Assembly: GCA_964540575.1 (NCBI GenBank)
Contig: CAZINI010000050.1
Location: 1 to 22,951 of the forward strand
Source: UMGS1889 sp964540575
GTDB lineage: Bacteria; Bacillota; Clostridia; Oscillospirales; Ruminococcaceae
Direction: 5' to 3'
Length of the DNA: 22,951 bases
The number at the start of each line of letters is the position of its first letter. Position 1 is the stretch's first letter. A program made the position numbers and the translations under genes. Below are positions 14,189 through 22,689 of this stretch, piece after piece. The notes under the pieces are model-generated. The model made no database searches. It was not told the DNA's origin and was given only the letters and a program-made list of their open reading frames with translations.

Positions 14189-14211
14189 CGAAAAAATATC
14201 TCCAAAAAACG

Positions 14212-14248
14212 ACAATAACGCCTTTCGGACGGTGAAAGACGTTATTGT
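14212..14248 (-). terminator. Terminator of the glycosyltransferase-ABC operon
   Basis: The stem ACAATAACG-T-CTTTC pairs with GAAAG-G-CGTTATTGT on the minus strand, followed by CGTTTTTTGG. The ABC gene's stop codon lies inside the stem. Confidence 0.85.
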
Positions 14249-14982
14249 TTTTGTGTTTTCAGGAACTTTTCGTACTCATCGCAGACCGCTTTCGTATCCC
14301 CGAAAGCCATAGTTTTGCCCCTTTCCAGCCAAAGCACCTTGCTGCACAGCTTCCGTATCTGCCATGTGGAGTGGGACACGAAAATGGTGGTGACGCCGCT
14401 TCTCATAATTTCCAGCATTTTCTTCTCGCTTTTTTCCCTGAATGCACCGTCCCCGACGGAAAGCACCTCGTCCACCACTAAAATTTCGGGCTTGATAAGG
14501 CTCGCCACTGAAAATGCCAGCCTTGATTTCATTCCCGAGGAAAGCTGTGAAAATCGGTAGTTCTCGAACTCTTTCAGCTCGGCAAACTCAATTATTCGGT
14601 CATATTCCCGCTGCATGGTGGCTTTTGAATAGCCCATTAACGCCCCACGAAGAAGTGTGTTCTCCTTGACAGTCATCTCGCTGTCAAAGCCCGCACCCAG
14701 CTCCAGCAGTGCGGAAACGTTCCCGTCAACGGTGATGCTGCCCTCCGAAGGGTCGATAACGCCGCTTATCGCTTTCAGCAGAGTGGATTTTCCCGCACCG
14801 TTTTTGCCGACAATTCCGAGAAAATCCCCCTTTTCCAGCGAAAATGACACATTTTCCACGGCGTTGAAGGTTTTCACGCTGTATGTTCCCTTGAGCTTTC
14901 TTGTGATAAAGTCTTTAAGCCCAATATCCCGAAAATCGCCCACCATATAGCCGATAGTTACATTTTTGACGTCCACAACCAT
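14242..14982 (-). CDS. ABC transporter ATP-binding protein, polysaccharide/teichoic-acid export type
   Basis: The protein is 246 residues. It has Walker A GKNGAGKST (about 58-66), the signature LSSGMKSRLAFS, Walker B ILVVDEVLS and an H-loop His in FVSHS. The Asn-Gly-rich Walker A, the LLELGAGFD segment after it, and the GYMVGDFRDIGLKDFITRKL N-terminus match the TagH/Wzt/RfbE group. These power export of teichoic acids, O-antigen or capsule through an ABC-2 permease. The length is that of the short form without a carbohydrate-binding C-terminal domain. It is the last gene of the operon, 3 nt after the GT2 gene. The required permease is not in this window. Confidence 0.93.
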   Translation of the reverse strand: MVVDVKNVTIGYMVGDFRDIGLKDFITRKLKGTYSVKTFNAVENVSFSLEKGDFLGIVGKNGAGKSTLLKAISGVIDPSEGSITVDGNVSALLELGAGFDSEMTVKENTLLRGALMGYSKATMQREYDRIIEFAELKEFENYRFSQLSSGMKSRLAFSVASLIKPEILVVDEVLSVGDGAFREKSEKKMLEIMRSGVTTIFVSHSTWQIRKLCSKVLWLERGKTMAFGDTKAVCDEYEKFLKTQKQ

Positions 14983-14985
14983 TTA

Positions 14986-15822
14986 TCAGTTCACCTTGCT
15001 TTCGGAAAATGTCCGTATTTTCGCCGTCAGACGGGGAGGGAAAAGTATCATAGCAAACGGCTTCAGCAGAAACGGCAGGGAATACGGAAGCAGTCCCAGC
15101 GAGTGAAAGCCCCGCAATCTCACGAAAAATTCGTCCAGCCGCATTTGCGGGGAAACGCTTCTGCCGGAGCGTATTTCGCTGAATCTGTAAAGGCACTTCG
15201 GGATATTCGCACCTATCCGTCCCGCCGAATAAAGCCGCATAAAAAGCTCGTAATCCTCGTATTTTCGGGAAATTCCCACAGTCCTGTACCCGCCTGCGGC
15301 AATAAGAGCCGATTTTCTGAACATGACCGAGCCGTGGATAAACGGCTGATTGAACAGAAAATCCGAAGCCTTCGGCTGTTCGGGCATATGCCGCCTGCCG
15401 AATATTTCGCCGTTTTCATCGGCAAGCAGACAGTCGGAGCCGACGAATGCTATCTCCTTGTGCTTTTTCAGAAAATCCAGCTGTATCTCAAATCGGGTTA
15501 TTTCCGAAATATCGTCAATATCCTGTCTGGCAATAAATTCCCCTTGGGACAGGGAAATGCAGCGGTTCAGGGCGGAGGCAAGACCTTTGTTTCTGCTTCG
15601 GCGGATAAGCCGTATACGCTTGTCCGTCCGTGCAAGGGCTTTGAGCCATTGGTCCGTGCCGTTGTCCGAGCCGTCATCGCAGATGATAAGCTCAATATCC
15701 CGAAAGCTCTGATTGAGCACCGAGTTCACCGAGCGTTCGGCAGTCAGCCTGTCGGGACAGTTGTAAACGCCCATAATCACCGAGATAATGGGCTTTTTTG
15801 GGGAACTCCGCACTTTTTTCAC
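14986..15822 (-). CDS. Family 2 glycosyltransferase
   Basis: This 278-residue GT-A fold enzyme probably transfers a sugar from a nucleotide donor to a surface glycan intermediate on the cytoplasmic face. The N-terminal core shows ISVIMGVYNCPDRL, LIICDDGSDNGT and NKGLASALN. The metal-binding DXD region is ARQDIDDIS (about 95), and KYEDYELFMRL (about 195) supplies the likely catalytic acidic residue. A hydrophobic C-terminal segment (LLPYSLPFLLKPFAMILF, about 245-263) may attach to the membrane. The start codon is GTG, overlapping the upstream GT4 stop by 4 nt (GTGA). The sugar specificity cannot be read from sequence. Confidence 0.92.
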   Translation of the reverse strand: MKKVRSSPKKPIISVIMGVYNCPDRLTAERSVNSVLNQSFRDIELIICDDGSDNGTDQWLKALARTDKRIRLIRRSRNKGLASALNRCISLSQGEFIARQDIDDISEITRFEIQLDFLKKHKEIAFVGSDCLLADENGEIFGRRHMPEQPKASDFLFNQPFIHGSVMFRKSALIAAGGYRTVGISRKYEDYELFMRLYSAGRIGANIPKCLYRFSEIRSGRSVSPQMRLDEFFVRLRGFHSLGLLPYSLPFLLKPFAMILFPPRLTAKIRTFSESKVN

Positions 15823-16970
15823 CTCATATATTTCCGATAAATATCCGCCATTGTGCTGACCGAACAGGAAATGTCAAACTTATCCACCGATGACTCTGCC
15901 GCTTTTCCCAGACGGTCAAGCAGCTCACCGTCCGCCGCCAGCCTGTCGATGGCATCGGCAAAGCCCGCAGCATCGGAGGGACTGAGAAGTATGCTGTTTA
16001 CGCCGTTTGCGGCATATTCAGTTATTCCCCGTATGTTCGACCCCACCACGGGGACGCCCGCCGACATTGCCTCGATTGCCGCAATTCCCAAGCCCTCACG
16101 ATAGGACGGAAACAGGAAAACATCGGCAGCGTGAAGCAGCTTCGGGACGTCATATCTGTATCCCAGAAATTGAGTGATGCCGTCAATTCCCAGCCGACGG
16201 GCGTATTCCTCACATTCGCTTCGCAGGTCGCCGCTTCCGCAGACTATGTAGCGGAGATTGTCCGTTTTGCACAGTGAAATGGCTTTCAGGGCGGTGAAAA
16301 TGTTTTTGTTGCGGTTCAGCTCGGCGGTGGTCATAACTGTAAAAGCATTTTCGGGAATGCCAAGGCTGCGTCGTATCTCCGATTTTTCATCGTCAATGGC
16401 AGCTATCATTTTCGTGTCAACGCCCACACCGTGGAGCAGATATGTATCGCATTTTCCGCCGCATAACCGCTTTGATGCCTCGAAATCCTCGCTGTTTATG
16501 GTGATAACGGCATCGGTCATACCCGAAAGTATTTTTTCTATTAAATAGTATATCCTGCTGAATGCCGAAGCCCCCTTGAAAAAGTGGAAGCCGTGAGCGG
16601 TATAAAGCAGCTTGCAGCCGTTTTTTCTCGCATTTGCGGCGGCAATTCTTGCAATGGCTGCGGCTGTCGGAGTGTGACAGTGGATTATATCGTAATTATT
16701 TTCGGAAATAATACTTTTAAGTCTGCTGTACGCACCTATATTTTTCAGATGAAAAGGGGAGCGGCAGAAGGGCACGTCATAGTAATTATCACAAAAATCC
16801 AGGGGGATATTTTCGTTATCCTCCAGATCGTCTGCGGCACATACGTCAACGATAAAACCTTGCTCCCTGAACCACTGCAGATAGGGAATATGAAATTGTA
16901 TAATGTGCTTTTTCAGCACCGATGCCACAAAAAGCACCCTTTTTTCGGTCTTGTCGGACAATGCACCCAT
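15819..16970 (-). CDS. Family 4 glycosyltransferase
   Basis: This 383-residue GT-B fold retaining glycosyltransferase resembles those of capsule and exopolysaccharide assembly. The N-terminal half has RVLFVASVLKKH, YDIIHCHTPTAAAIAR and LLYTAHGFHF. The donor-binding C-terminal half has YIVCGSGD, ITQFLGYRYDV and the E-x7-E motif in FPSYREGLGIAAIEAMSAG. It is first in the operon, with a strong promoter at 16993-17021. The ATG at 16970 directly abuts AAAGGG, so the in-frame TTG at 16961, 9 nt from that site, could be the true start. It overlaps the GT2 gene by 4 nt. Confidence 0.93.
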   Translation of the reverse strand: MGALSDKTEKRVLFVASVLKKHIIQFHIPYLQWFREQGFIVDVCAADDLEDNENIPLDFCDNYYDVPFCRSPFHLKNIGAYSRLKSIISENNYDIIHCHTPTAAAIARIAAANARKNGCKLLYTAHGFHFFKGASAFSRIYYLIEKILSGMTDAVITINSEDFEASKRLCGGKCDTYLLHGVGVDTKMIAAIDDEKSEIRRSLGIPENAFTVMTTAELNRNKNIFTALKAISLCKTDNLRYIVCGSGDLRSECEEYARRLGIDGITQFLGYRYDVPKLLHAADVFLFPSYREGLGIAAIEAMSAGVPVVGSNIRGITEYAANGVNSILLSPSDAAGFADAIDRLAADGELLDRLGKAAESSVDKFDISCSVSTMADIYRKYMR

Positions 16971-16992
16971 CCCTTTAACGCATATTTATTTT

Positions 16993-17021
16993 ATTATAAC
17001 ACAATTGGCTGTTCATTGCAA
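16993..17021 (-). promoter_or_regulatory. Promoter of the GT4-GT2-ABC operon
   Basis: On the minus strand, -35 TTGCAA (17016-17021), a 17-nt spacer and perfect TATAAT (16993-16998). Confidence 0.75.
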
Positions 17022-17073
17022 TAAGAATTAACAACATTTATAGATTTTTACAAAAATCAAGCGAAAATTCCAT

Positions 17074-17111
17074 AAAAGCAAAACAGACCGCTGCTTTTGG
17101 CGGCGGTCTGT
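17074..17111 (-). terminator. Terminator of the Asn/Gln-rich small gene
   Basis: The stem ACAGACCGC pairs with GCGGTCTGT (17083-17091 with 17103-17111) across an 11-nt loop; TTTGCTTTT follows on the minus strand. It lies about 40 nt after the small ORF. Confidence 0.8.
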
Positions 17112-17151
17112 CGTATAATGGGCAGGGGTGCAGGGGATAGACGTTCGGTTA

Positions 17152-17310
17152 TCAGTCGAAACGGTTTTCCTGCTGCTTGTTCTGTTCCTGTCTGTTCTGC
17201 TTGTTCTGAGAGTTGTTATTGTTTTTGTTCTGCTGGTTATTCTGCTGTCTGTTCTGCTGGTTGTTCTGCTGATTGCGGCAGTTATTTTCATTATTGTTGA
17301 AATTGTTCAT
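17152..17310 (-). CDS. Asn/Gln-rich 52-residue protein
   Basis: The protein is 52 residues and extremely low in complexity. It starts MNNFNNNENNCRNQQ, continues with QQNRQQNNQQNKNNNN-type runs and ends QENRFD. More than half of the residues are Asn or Gln, with scattered Arg, Lys and Glu, one Cys and almost no hydrophobic residues. AGAGG lies 5 nt before the ATG, and a clear terminator follows the stop. These two signals are the main evidence that it is expressed. No good promoter is seen. Some Asn/Gln-rich Firmicute proteins of this size are spore or coat related, but I cannot assign a family. Confidence 0.5.
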   Translation of the reverse strand: MNNFNNNENNCRNQQNNQQNRQQNNQQNKNNNNSQNKQNRQEQNKQQENRFD

Positions 17311-17438
17311 AATATCCTCTTTTCTCCGCAGCTGAAAGTGTTCGTCGGCTTTTCTGCGGTTTCGCCGGCATATCTATTATGACGCATTTGCTGTACTGTA
17401 TTCGGAAAATCCGCTTGAAGATTTTTCCGATTGATTTA

Positions 17439-17467
17439 TTGCATTTCACAAAAAAATATGATATAAT
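17439..17467 (+). promoter_or_regulatory. Promoter of malQ
   Basis: -35 TTGCAT (17439-17444), a 17-nt spacer and perfect TATAAT (17462-17467), 68 nt before the start codon. Confidence 0.72.
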
Positions 17468-17535
17468 AACATTTAGCGGGAAAACGTCCGCCGACGCTTC
17501 CGCAGAATTTTCCATCGGCGGAGAATGGAGTTTTT

Positions 17536-19245
17536 ATGAACAGCTGCGGTGTACTTCTGCATATAACAAGCCTTCCCGGACGTTACGGCTGCGGAACTAT
17601 GGGAAAAAAGGCTTTTGAATTTATTGATTTTTTAAAGGAAAGCGGACAGAGCTGCTGGCAGCTTCTTCCTATCGGACCTACGGGCTTCGGAGATTCGCCC
17701 TATCAGTCCTATTCGGCATTTGCGGGAAATCCGCTTTTTATCGACATTGACGAGCTTATTGAGGACGGACTTATCAGCAGCTTCGATGCCGATCTGAAAA
17801 TTATGGAAAATAAGAGCTTTTCAAGCTATGAGGAGCTTATGTCCTTTAAATCGGCAGTGCTTCACAAGGCGTATCTCAAATATACCGAGGATTTCGAGCA
17901 GGGAGAATTTCACAAATTCTGCTCGGAAAATAAGGCATGGCTGGACGATTATGCAATGTATATGGCACTTAAACAGCATTTTGCAAAGCGTCCCTGGGGC
18001 GAATGGGAGGACGACATTCGCCTGAGAAAGCCCGAGGCTATGGAGCACTATGCAAAGCTTCTCTCCTCGCAGACAGAATTCTGCAAATTTGAGCAGTTCC
18101 TGTTCTTCCGTCAGTGGGCAGAGCTTAAGGAATATGCCGAAAAGAAGGGCATAAAGCTTTTCGGGGATATGGCTATTTACGTTTCCATGGACAGCTCCGA
18201 TATATGGGCATCTCCGCACCTGTTTATGCTGGACGAGGATATGCGTCCTACGAACGTTGCAGGCTGTCCTCCCGATGATTTCTCCGCCGACGGTCAGCTT
18301 TGGGGAAATCCTCTCTACGACTGGAAGGCTATGGAAAAGGACGGCTATAAGTGGTGGATAGAACGTATCAGATTTTCCGAAAAGCTGTTTGATATTGTAA
18401 GAATAGACCATTTCAGGGGCTTTGAAAGCTTTTATGCTATCCCCGCAGGCAGCAAAAATGCAAGGGTCGGCGAATGGCTCAAGGGTCCCGGAATGAAGCT
18501 GTTCAATGCAGTTAAAAAAGAGCTTGGCGAAGTTGCTCTTGTGGCGGAAAATCTCGGTTTCCTCACCGATGAGGTAAACAAAATGCTGGACGACAGCGGC
18601 TATCCCGGAATGAATGTCCTTGAATTTGCGTTCTGGAAGAAGAACGAAAGCAATTATATGCCCCATAATTATATTAAAAACAGCGTTTCCTATATCGGAA
18701 CTCACGACAATGACACAGCTATGGGCTGGTACGGTTCTCTGGACAAGAAAACGAAGAAATTTGCCGATCGATACCTTGACATAAGAGAGGGTGACAGTCC
18801 CGTCTGGGCAATGATAAGGTCGCTGTATGCAAGCGTTTCCGAGCTTGTTATCATTCAGATGCAGGATTTTCTGGAGCTGGGTTCGGAGGCGAGAATGAAT
18901 ATCCCGTCTACGCTGGGCTGCAACTGGCATTGGCGTATGAGCGAAAACGATATGAACAAGGAGCTTGCAAAGCGTATCAAGCGTCTGGCAAGGACATATT
19001 TCCGCACGCCGCCCAAAAAGAAAAAGAAAGCAAAGGCTTCCGATAATACGGAGATAATTCCCGTTGATGAACTGACGGAAAATACCGAAGCTATGCCCGA
19101 AGATAACTTTGAAAGTGAGCTGAAACAGGTGCTGGATAATCACAGGAAGATAGTTTCCGTAAAGCTGAAAAAGCCCGTTATCGCCGACAGCGATGACAAG
19201 GACATTTTCGATATTATCGAGGAAGAAATGAACAACAAAGACTGA
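17536..19245 (+). CDS. malQ: 4-alpha-glucanotransferase (amylomaltase, GH77) with C-terminal extension
   Basis: The protein is 569 residues. It transfers alpha-1,4-glucan segments between malto-oligosaccharides in cytoplasmic starch or glycogen metabolism. The GH77 core (about 1-490) starts SCGVLLHITSLPG and has LLPIGPTGFGDSPYQSYSAF. Catalytic residues are nucleophile Asp291 (RIDHFRGFE), acid/base Glu338 (AENLGFL) and Asp391 (THDNDTA). After the usual end (RIKRLARTYFR) there are about 79 extra residues. A Lys-rich patch (PPKKKKKAKA) is followed by a strongly acidic tail ending DIIEEEMNNKD; usual family length is about 500. GGAG lies 5 nt before the ATG. The gene is divergent from the Asn/Gln-rich ORF. 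Confidence 0.96.
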   Translation: MNSCGVLLHITSLPGRYGCGTMGKKAFEFIDFLKESGQSCWQLLPIGPTGFGDSPYQSYSAFAGNPLFIDIDELIEDGLISSFDADLKIMENKSFSSYEELMSFKSAVLHKAYLKYTEDFEQGEFHKFCSENKAWLDDYAMYMALKQHFAKRPWGEWEDDIRLRKPEAMEHYAKLLSSQTEFCKFEQFLFFRQWAELKEYAEKKGIKLFGDMAIYVSMDSSDIWASPHLFMLDEDMRPTNVAGCPPDDFSADGQLWGNPLYDWKAMEKDGYKWWIERIRFSEKLFDIVRIDHFRGFESFYAIPAGSKNARVGEWLKGPGMKLFNAVKKELGEVALVAENLGFLTDEVNKMLDDSGYPGMNVLEFAFWKKNESNYMPHNYIKNSVSYIGTHDNDTAMGWYGSLDKKTKKFADRYLDIREGDSPVWAMIRSLYASVSELVIIQMQDFLELGSEARMNIPSTLGCNWHWRMSENDMNKELAKRIKRLARTYFRTPPKKKKKAKASDNTEIIPVDELTENTEAMPEDNFESELKQVLDNHRKIVSVKLKKPVIADSDDKDIFDIIEEEMNNKD

Positions 19246-19300
19246 GCGGGATATTTCCCGCAAACACCCCGCAGAACTGTCTGTCTGCGGGGATTTCGCT
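19246..19300 (+). terminator. Weak hairpins after malQ
   Basis: Two hairpins follow the stop codon. One is GCGGG/CCCGC (19246-19261). The other is CCCCGCAGA/TCTGCGGGG (19267-19292), followed by only a short T-containing stretch (ATTTCGCT). They may attenuate read-through into the next gene more than fully terminate. Confidence 0.5.
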
Positions 19301-19318
19301 AAAAAGGGGCTGTGCCTG

Positions 19319-19972
19319 ATGTCAAAAGCCGAAACCGCAAAACGCTACATTCTCTGCATAGCGGGCTTGTTTTTTGCCGCTGTGGGGGTGGCGTTTTCAA
19401 AGCACGGGGAGCTGGGTGTGTCGCCCATATCCTCGGTGGCAAACGTTTTATACTGCAAATTTGACCAAATCTCGCTGGGAACATGGCTGGTCATCTGGAA
19501 CTGCGTTATGATAGTCGGACAGATAATCGTTCTTCGTAAGGATTTCAAGCTTATAGAGCTATTGCAGGTGCCGCTGTCGTTTTTGTTCGGTTGGTTTACC
19601 GATCTGGGAATGCTGTTTGCACAGCTTTTTCCCGTAAATACATATGCACAGCGGCTGATAATGATAATCATCGGCACGGTCGTACTCAGCTTCGGTATCT
19701 CGCTTTCCGTTATCGCAAACGTTATAATGAACTCGGGAGAAGCGTTCGTCAGGGCTGTTTCCGACAAAACGCACAAGGAATTCGGATATATGAAGATAGC
19801 CTTCGATATTTTCTGTGTTATTCTGGCGGTCGTTCTTTCGCTGATATTTTTCGATTTTTCAATTGTCGGTGTAAGAGAGGGGACGATCATTGCTGCCGTA
19901 TTTACGGGAATTATTGTGAAATTTTTCGGGGGAATATTGAAGAAGCCGCTTGACAAAATTCTTACTGCATAA
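19319..19972 (+). CDS. YczE/YitT-like multi-pass membrane protein
   Basis: This 217-residue integral membrane protein has about five hydrophobic segments (near 10-27, 55-72, 83-103, 113-136 and 158-176, with a further one near 188-205). Conserved-looking features are GVAFSKHGELGVSPISSVAN at the first loop and NVIMNSGEAFVRAV in the middle, both typical of the YczE/YyaS/YitT-like group of uncharacterised transport-type membrane proteins. AAGGGG lies about 9 nt before the ATG. It starts 73 nt after malQ behind weak hairpins, so partial read-through from malQ is possible. Substrate unknown. Confidence 0.75.
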   Translation: MSKAETAKRYILCIAGLFFAAVGVAFSKHGELGVSPISSVANVLYCKFDQISLGTWLVIWNCVMIVGQIIVLRKDFKLIELLQVPLSFLFGWFTDLGMLFAQLFPVNTYAQRLIMIIIGTVVLSFGISLSVIANVIMNSGEAFVRAVSDKTHKEFGYMKIAFDIFCVILAVVLSLIFFDFSIVGVREGTIIAAVFTGIIVKFFGGILKKPLDKILTA

Positions 19973-20010
19973 AATATCCATAGATATATAACAATTTAAT
20001 ATAAATTTGT

Positions 20011-20041
20011 TTGGGAAAAATAAATAATTTTCGTGTATAAT
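20011..20041 (+). promoter_or_regulatory. Possible promoter of the GGDEF-EAL gene
   Basis: A perfect TATAAT at 20036-20041. The nearest -35-like sequence is TTGGGA (20011-20016) at a long 19-nt spacing. The leader to the start codon is about 105 nt; I see no riboswitch fold in it. Confidence 0.45.
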
Positions 20042-20152
20042 TAATAGATAGTATAGCTGTTTGCTCGGTGGATTTTGTGCCATACGATAGCGGCGGCAAT
20101 ATTCACCTGTTGGATATAACGGTATTTTCATTTTGAAAAGGACGGCGATATT

Positions 20153-22678
20153 ATGGGCGGTTTTAAATTTGATGCAATTTCGGACGATCTGCTCAGTGCA
20201 CTTAAAAACTCATATAATGAAATTGTCGAATACGATCCCGATACCGCCGAGATCTACGTTATTTTAAGCGACGGTACATTCCCGAAAACCGAAAAGCTCT
20301 ATTCCATCGGCGATAACAGCAAGCTTATCCACCCCGACGATGTGGAAAGCTTCGGCAGCACCCTTAACGCCGAATGCTTCAAGCAGGGCATTGAGGACAA
20401 GGGGGAAACCAAGCGGACTGTTGAGATACGGCGGCTGGCATCAGACGGACGGTACCGCTGGTGCAGCGTAAGCATTGTTGTTACAAGAAATAAAAGCGGC
20501 AAAATGATATGCTGCATTTTCACAAGAGATATTGACGATACCAAGAAGCAGGAGCTGAGTTTGCAGAACGAGGCTCTGAGCATCAACAGTGCATTTAAGG
20601 AAAGCTGCGTTTTCGTATGCGAGGTAAATTCGGAAACGGGAAGCTACAAGATAGTCAAGGAGGATGACGGCAGAGCGGGGATCGTCCTGCCCGAGCATTT
20701 TGACGAGCTTGCATACGGTATAGGTCAAAAGTATATCTGTGCCGAGGACAGGGACGATTTTATTTCCACCGTAAATGTCGAGAGCATCACAGATGCCCTT
20801 GAAATGGGAAATTTCAGCTTTTTCTACCGTATTGTAAGCGATGACGGCGTTCTGAGATGGAACAACTGCATTGCTATCCCGTGCAAGGATAAGAACACGG
20901 GCGAGAATGGTTTCGTTTACTATGTCAGGGACGTTACAGAGGAAAAAGAGTCCCAGCAGATGGAAACAAATCTGAAAATTATGCAGAAAGAGCTTGAATA
21001 CCGCCGAATGACCGACTATCACGAGGCGAGATACAAGGCTATCATCGAGCAGACGGATATTATCAGCTTCGAGTTTTGCCGTGACAGCGGCAAGATATAC
21101 ATATCTCCCAATTTTATGCGTAAAATAGGCACTTCTGTCGATACGTCCTCCGAAATAGAAATGAATGATATTAAGGAAATGATATCAGAGGGCGTTGTTT
21201 TTGAGGAGGATGTTCCTGCGTTCACCGAGTATGTCGAGGGATTTCGGGAGGCAAAGGCAAGAGAATTTGTCTGCCGCCTGCGGACATTAAACGGCGAATA
21301 CTGCTGGTACAAATTCAGCAGCAGCCCTGTTTCCGACGAGGACGGCAGCGGAAATATCATCGGCACCTTGCAGGATGTCGACAGCCAATTTAAGGCAATG
21401 CATGCTTTGAAGATCAGGGCAGAAAAGGATCTGCTGACGGGGCTGAACAACGAGAGTAAATTCTTCGATGACATTGATACGGTCATGCACGATGAAAGCG
21501 GCAGAAAGTTCGCTCTTGTTCTGTTTGACATTGATAAATTCAAGATAATCAACGAGATATACGGCGGAAAGGCTGCCGATAAGCTGCTTCGTTCCATCGG
21601 TACAAAGCTTAAGGCGGAATTTTCCGACAAACTGTCCGTGGGCAGACTGCAGGGAGATAACTTTGGTATCCTGACCGAGTACAGCGACAGCTCTGAGCTG
21701 GTCGCTATTGCCGAAAAGATCAGCGGAATGTTGGGAACATACGAGGATATTCGTTATACCACCTCCTGCGGCATTTACAAGATAGAGAAGAGAAATGCAA
21801 ATCCCCGTTCGGTTTTCGATTACGCAAAGCTTGCAAAATCCACCATTAAGGGAAATTTGCTGGAAACTTATGCATTTTACGATGAAACCGTCAAGACGAG
21901 AATGCTCTACGACAAGGAGATCGAGGACGAAATGGAGCAGGCTCTCGCCGAAGGACAGTTTGAAATGTGGCTGCAACCCAAATACGATATTGCGACCGCC
22001 AAGATAATCGGTGCTGAGGCTCTTGTCCGCTGGAATCACCCCACAAAGGGTCTTGTGCCGCCCGGGAATTTTATCCCGCTTTTTGAGCGAAACGGCTTTA
22101 TCGTCAAGCTTGATGAGCATATGTGGCGGGAAGCCTGCATTACTATCAGGGACTGGCTTGACAAGGGGTACACACCCGTGCCTATTTCTGTGAATGTTTC
22201 AAGGCTGCACATTTCAAATCCCAATCTGATAAATATCCTGAACGACTTGACCAATGAATATCGCATTCCCAAGCAGCTTCTGGAGCTGGAGATAACCGAG
22301 TCGGTGTTCTACGACAATCAGAAGGAGCTTTTCGATGTTCTCATAAACCTCAAGGACGAGGGATATGTGCTTGAAATGGACGATTTCGGCTCGGGCTATT
22401 CTTCGCTGAATATGCTGAAAAATACGCCGTTTGACGTGCTGAAGATAGACCGTGGCTTCCTGAACGAAACGATGGTCACCGACAGGGGCAAGAAGATAAT
22501 CCTGCACACCATCGCAATGTCCAACGACATTGGGCTAAAAATCATTGCCGAGGGCGTCGAAACTCGAAATCAGGCGGATTATCTGCTTGAATGCGGCTGT
22601 GGTTCGGCTCAGGGATATTACTATTCCAAGCCCGTTCCGAAGGCGGAATTTAACGCAAAGGCGTTTGGGGAAAAATAA
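20153..22678 (+). CDS. PAS-PAS-PAS-GGDEF-EAL protein, probable c-di-GMP phosphodiesterase
   Basis: This 841-residue protein has no membrane segment or signal peptide. Three PAS-like sensor domains cover about 10-130, 145-265 and 290-420, each ending in a typical DITDxK-like segment (TRDIDDTKK, VRDVTEEKE, LQDVDSQFK). The GGDEF domain (about 425-585) keeps LTGLNNESKF and DIDKFKIINE. Its active-site loop, however, is LQGDNF (499-504) in place of GGDEF, so cyclase activity is doubtful. The EAL domain (about 600-835) is complete: Glu622 (EALVRW), Asn681 (SVNVSR), Glu713 (LEITES), Asp743-Asp744 (DDFGSGYSS), Lys764 (KIDRGF), Glu800 (AEGVET) and QGYYYSKP. It is therefore predicted to degrade c-di-GMP in response to an unknown cytoplasmic signal. 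The gene is monocistronic with a terminator. Confidence 0.95.
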   Translation: MGGFKFDAISDDLLSALKNSYNEIVEYDPDTAEIYVILSDGTFPKTEKLYSIGDNSKLIHPDDVESFGSTLNAECFKQGIEDKGETKRTVEIRRLASDGRYRWCSVSIVVTRNKSGKMICCIFTRDIDDTKKQELSLQNEALSINSAFKESCVFVCEVNSETGSYKIVKEDDGRAGIVLPEHFDELAYGIGQKYICAEDRDDFISTVNVESITDALEMGNFSFFYRIVSDDGVLRWNNCIAIPCKDKNTGENGFVYYVRDVTEEKESQQMETNLKIMQKELEYRRMTDYHEARYKAIIEQTDIISFEFCRDSGKIYISPNFMRKIGTSVDTSSEIEMNDIKEMISEGVVFEEDVPAFTEYVEGFREAKAREFVCRLRTLNGEYCWYKFSSSPVSDEDGSGNIIGTLQDVDSQFKAMHALKIRAEKDLLTGLNNESKFFDDIDTVMHDESGRKFALVLFDIDKFKIINEIYGGKAADKLLRSIGTKLKAEFSDKLSVGRLQGDNFGILTEYSDSSELVAIAEKISGMLGTYEDIRYTTSCGIYKIEKRNANPRSVFDYAKLAKSTIKGNLLETYAFYDETVKTRMLYDKEIEDEMEQALAEGQFEMWLQPKYDIATAKIIGAEALVRWNHPTKGLVPPGNFIPLFERNGFIVKLDEHMWREACITIRDWLDKGYTPVPISVNVSRLHISNPNLINILNDLTNEYRIPKQLLELEITESVFYDNQKELFDVLINLKDEGYVLEMDDFGSGYSSLNMLKNTPFDVLKIDRGFLNETMVTDRGKKIILHTIAMSNDIGLKIIAEGVETRNQADYLLECGCGSAQGYYYSKPVPKAEFNAKAFGEK

Positions 22679-22689
22679 TCGCACGAAAC

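Noticed and set aside
17163..17310. The repetitive tract that reads as Asn/Gln runs was considered as a CRISPR array or tandem repeat.
   Set aside because: There are no regularly spaced identical repeats with unique spacers; the repetition is codon-level (AAC/CAG) within one open frame.
17821..19263. A 480-codon open frame antisense to malQ.
   Set aside because: It mirrors malQ exactly. The plus-strand protein has every GH77 catalytic motif, whereas the antisense product has no recognisable domain and no ribosome binding site.
20042..20152. Possible c-di-GMP riboswitch in the leader of the GGDEF-EAL gene.
   Set aside because: I could not find the conserved GEMM core or a convincing switch terminator in the leader.
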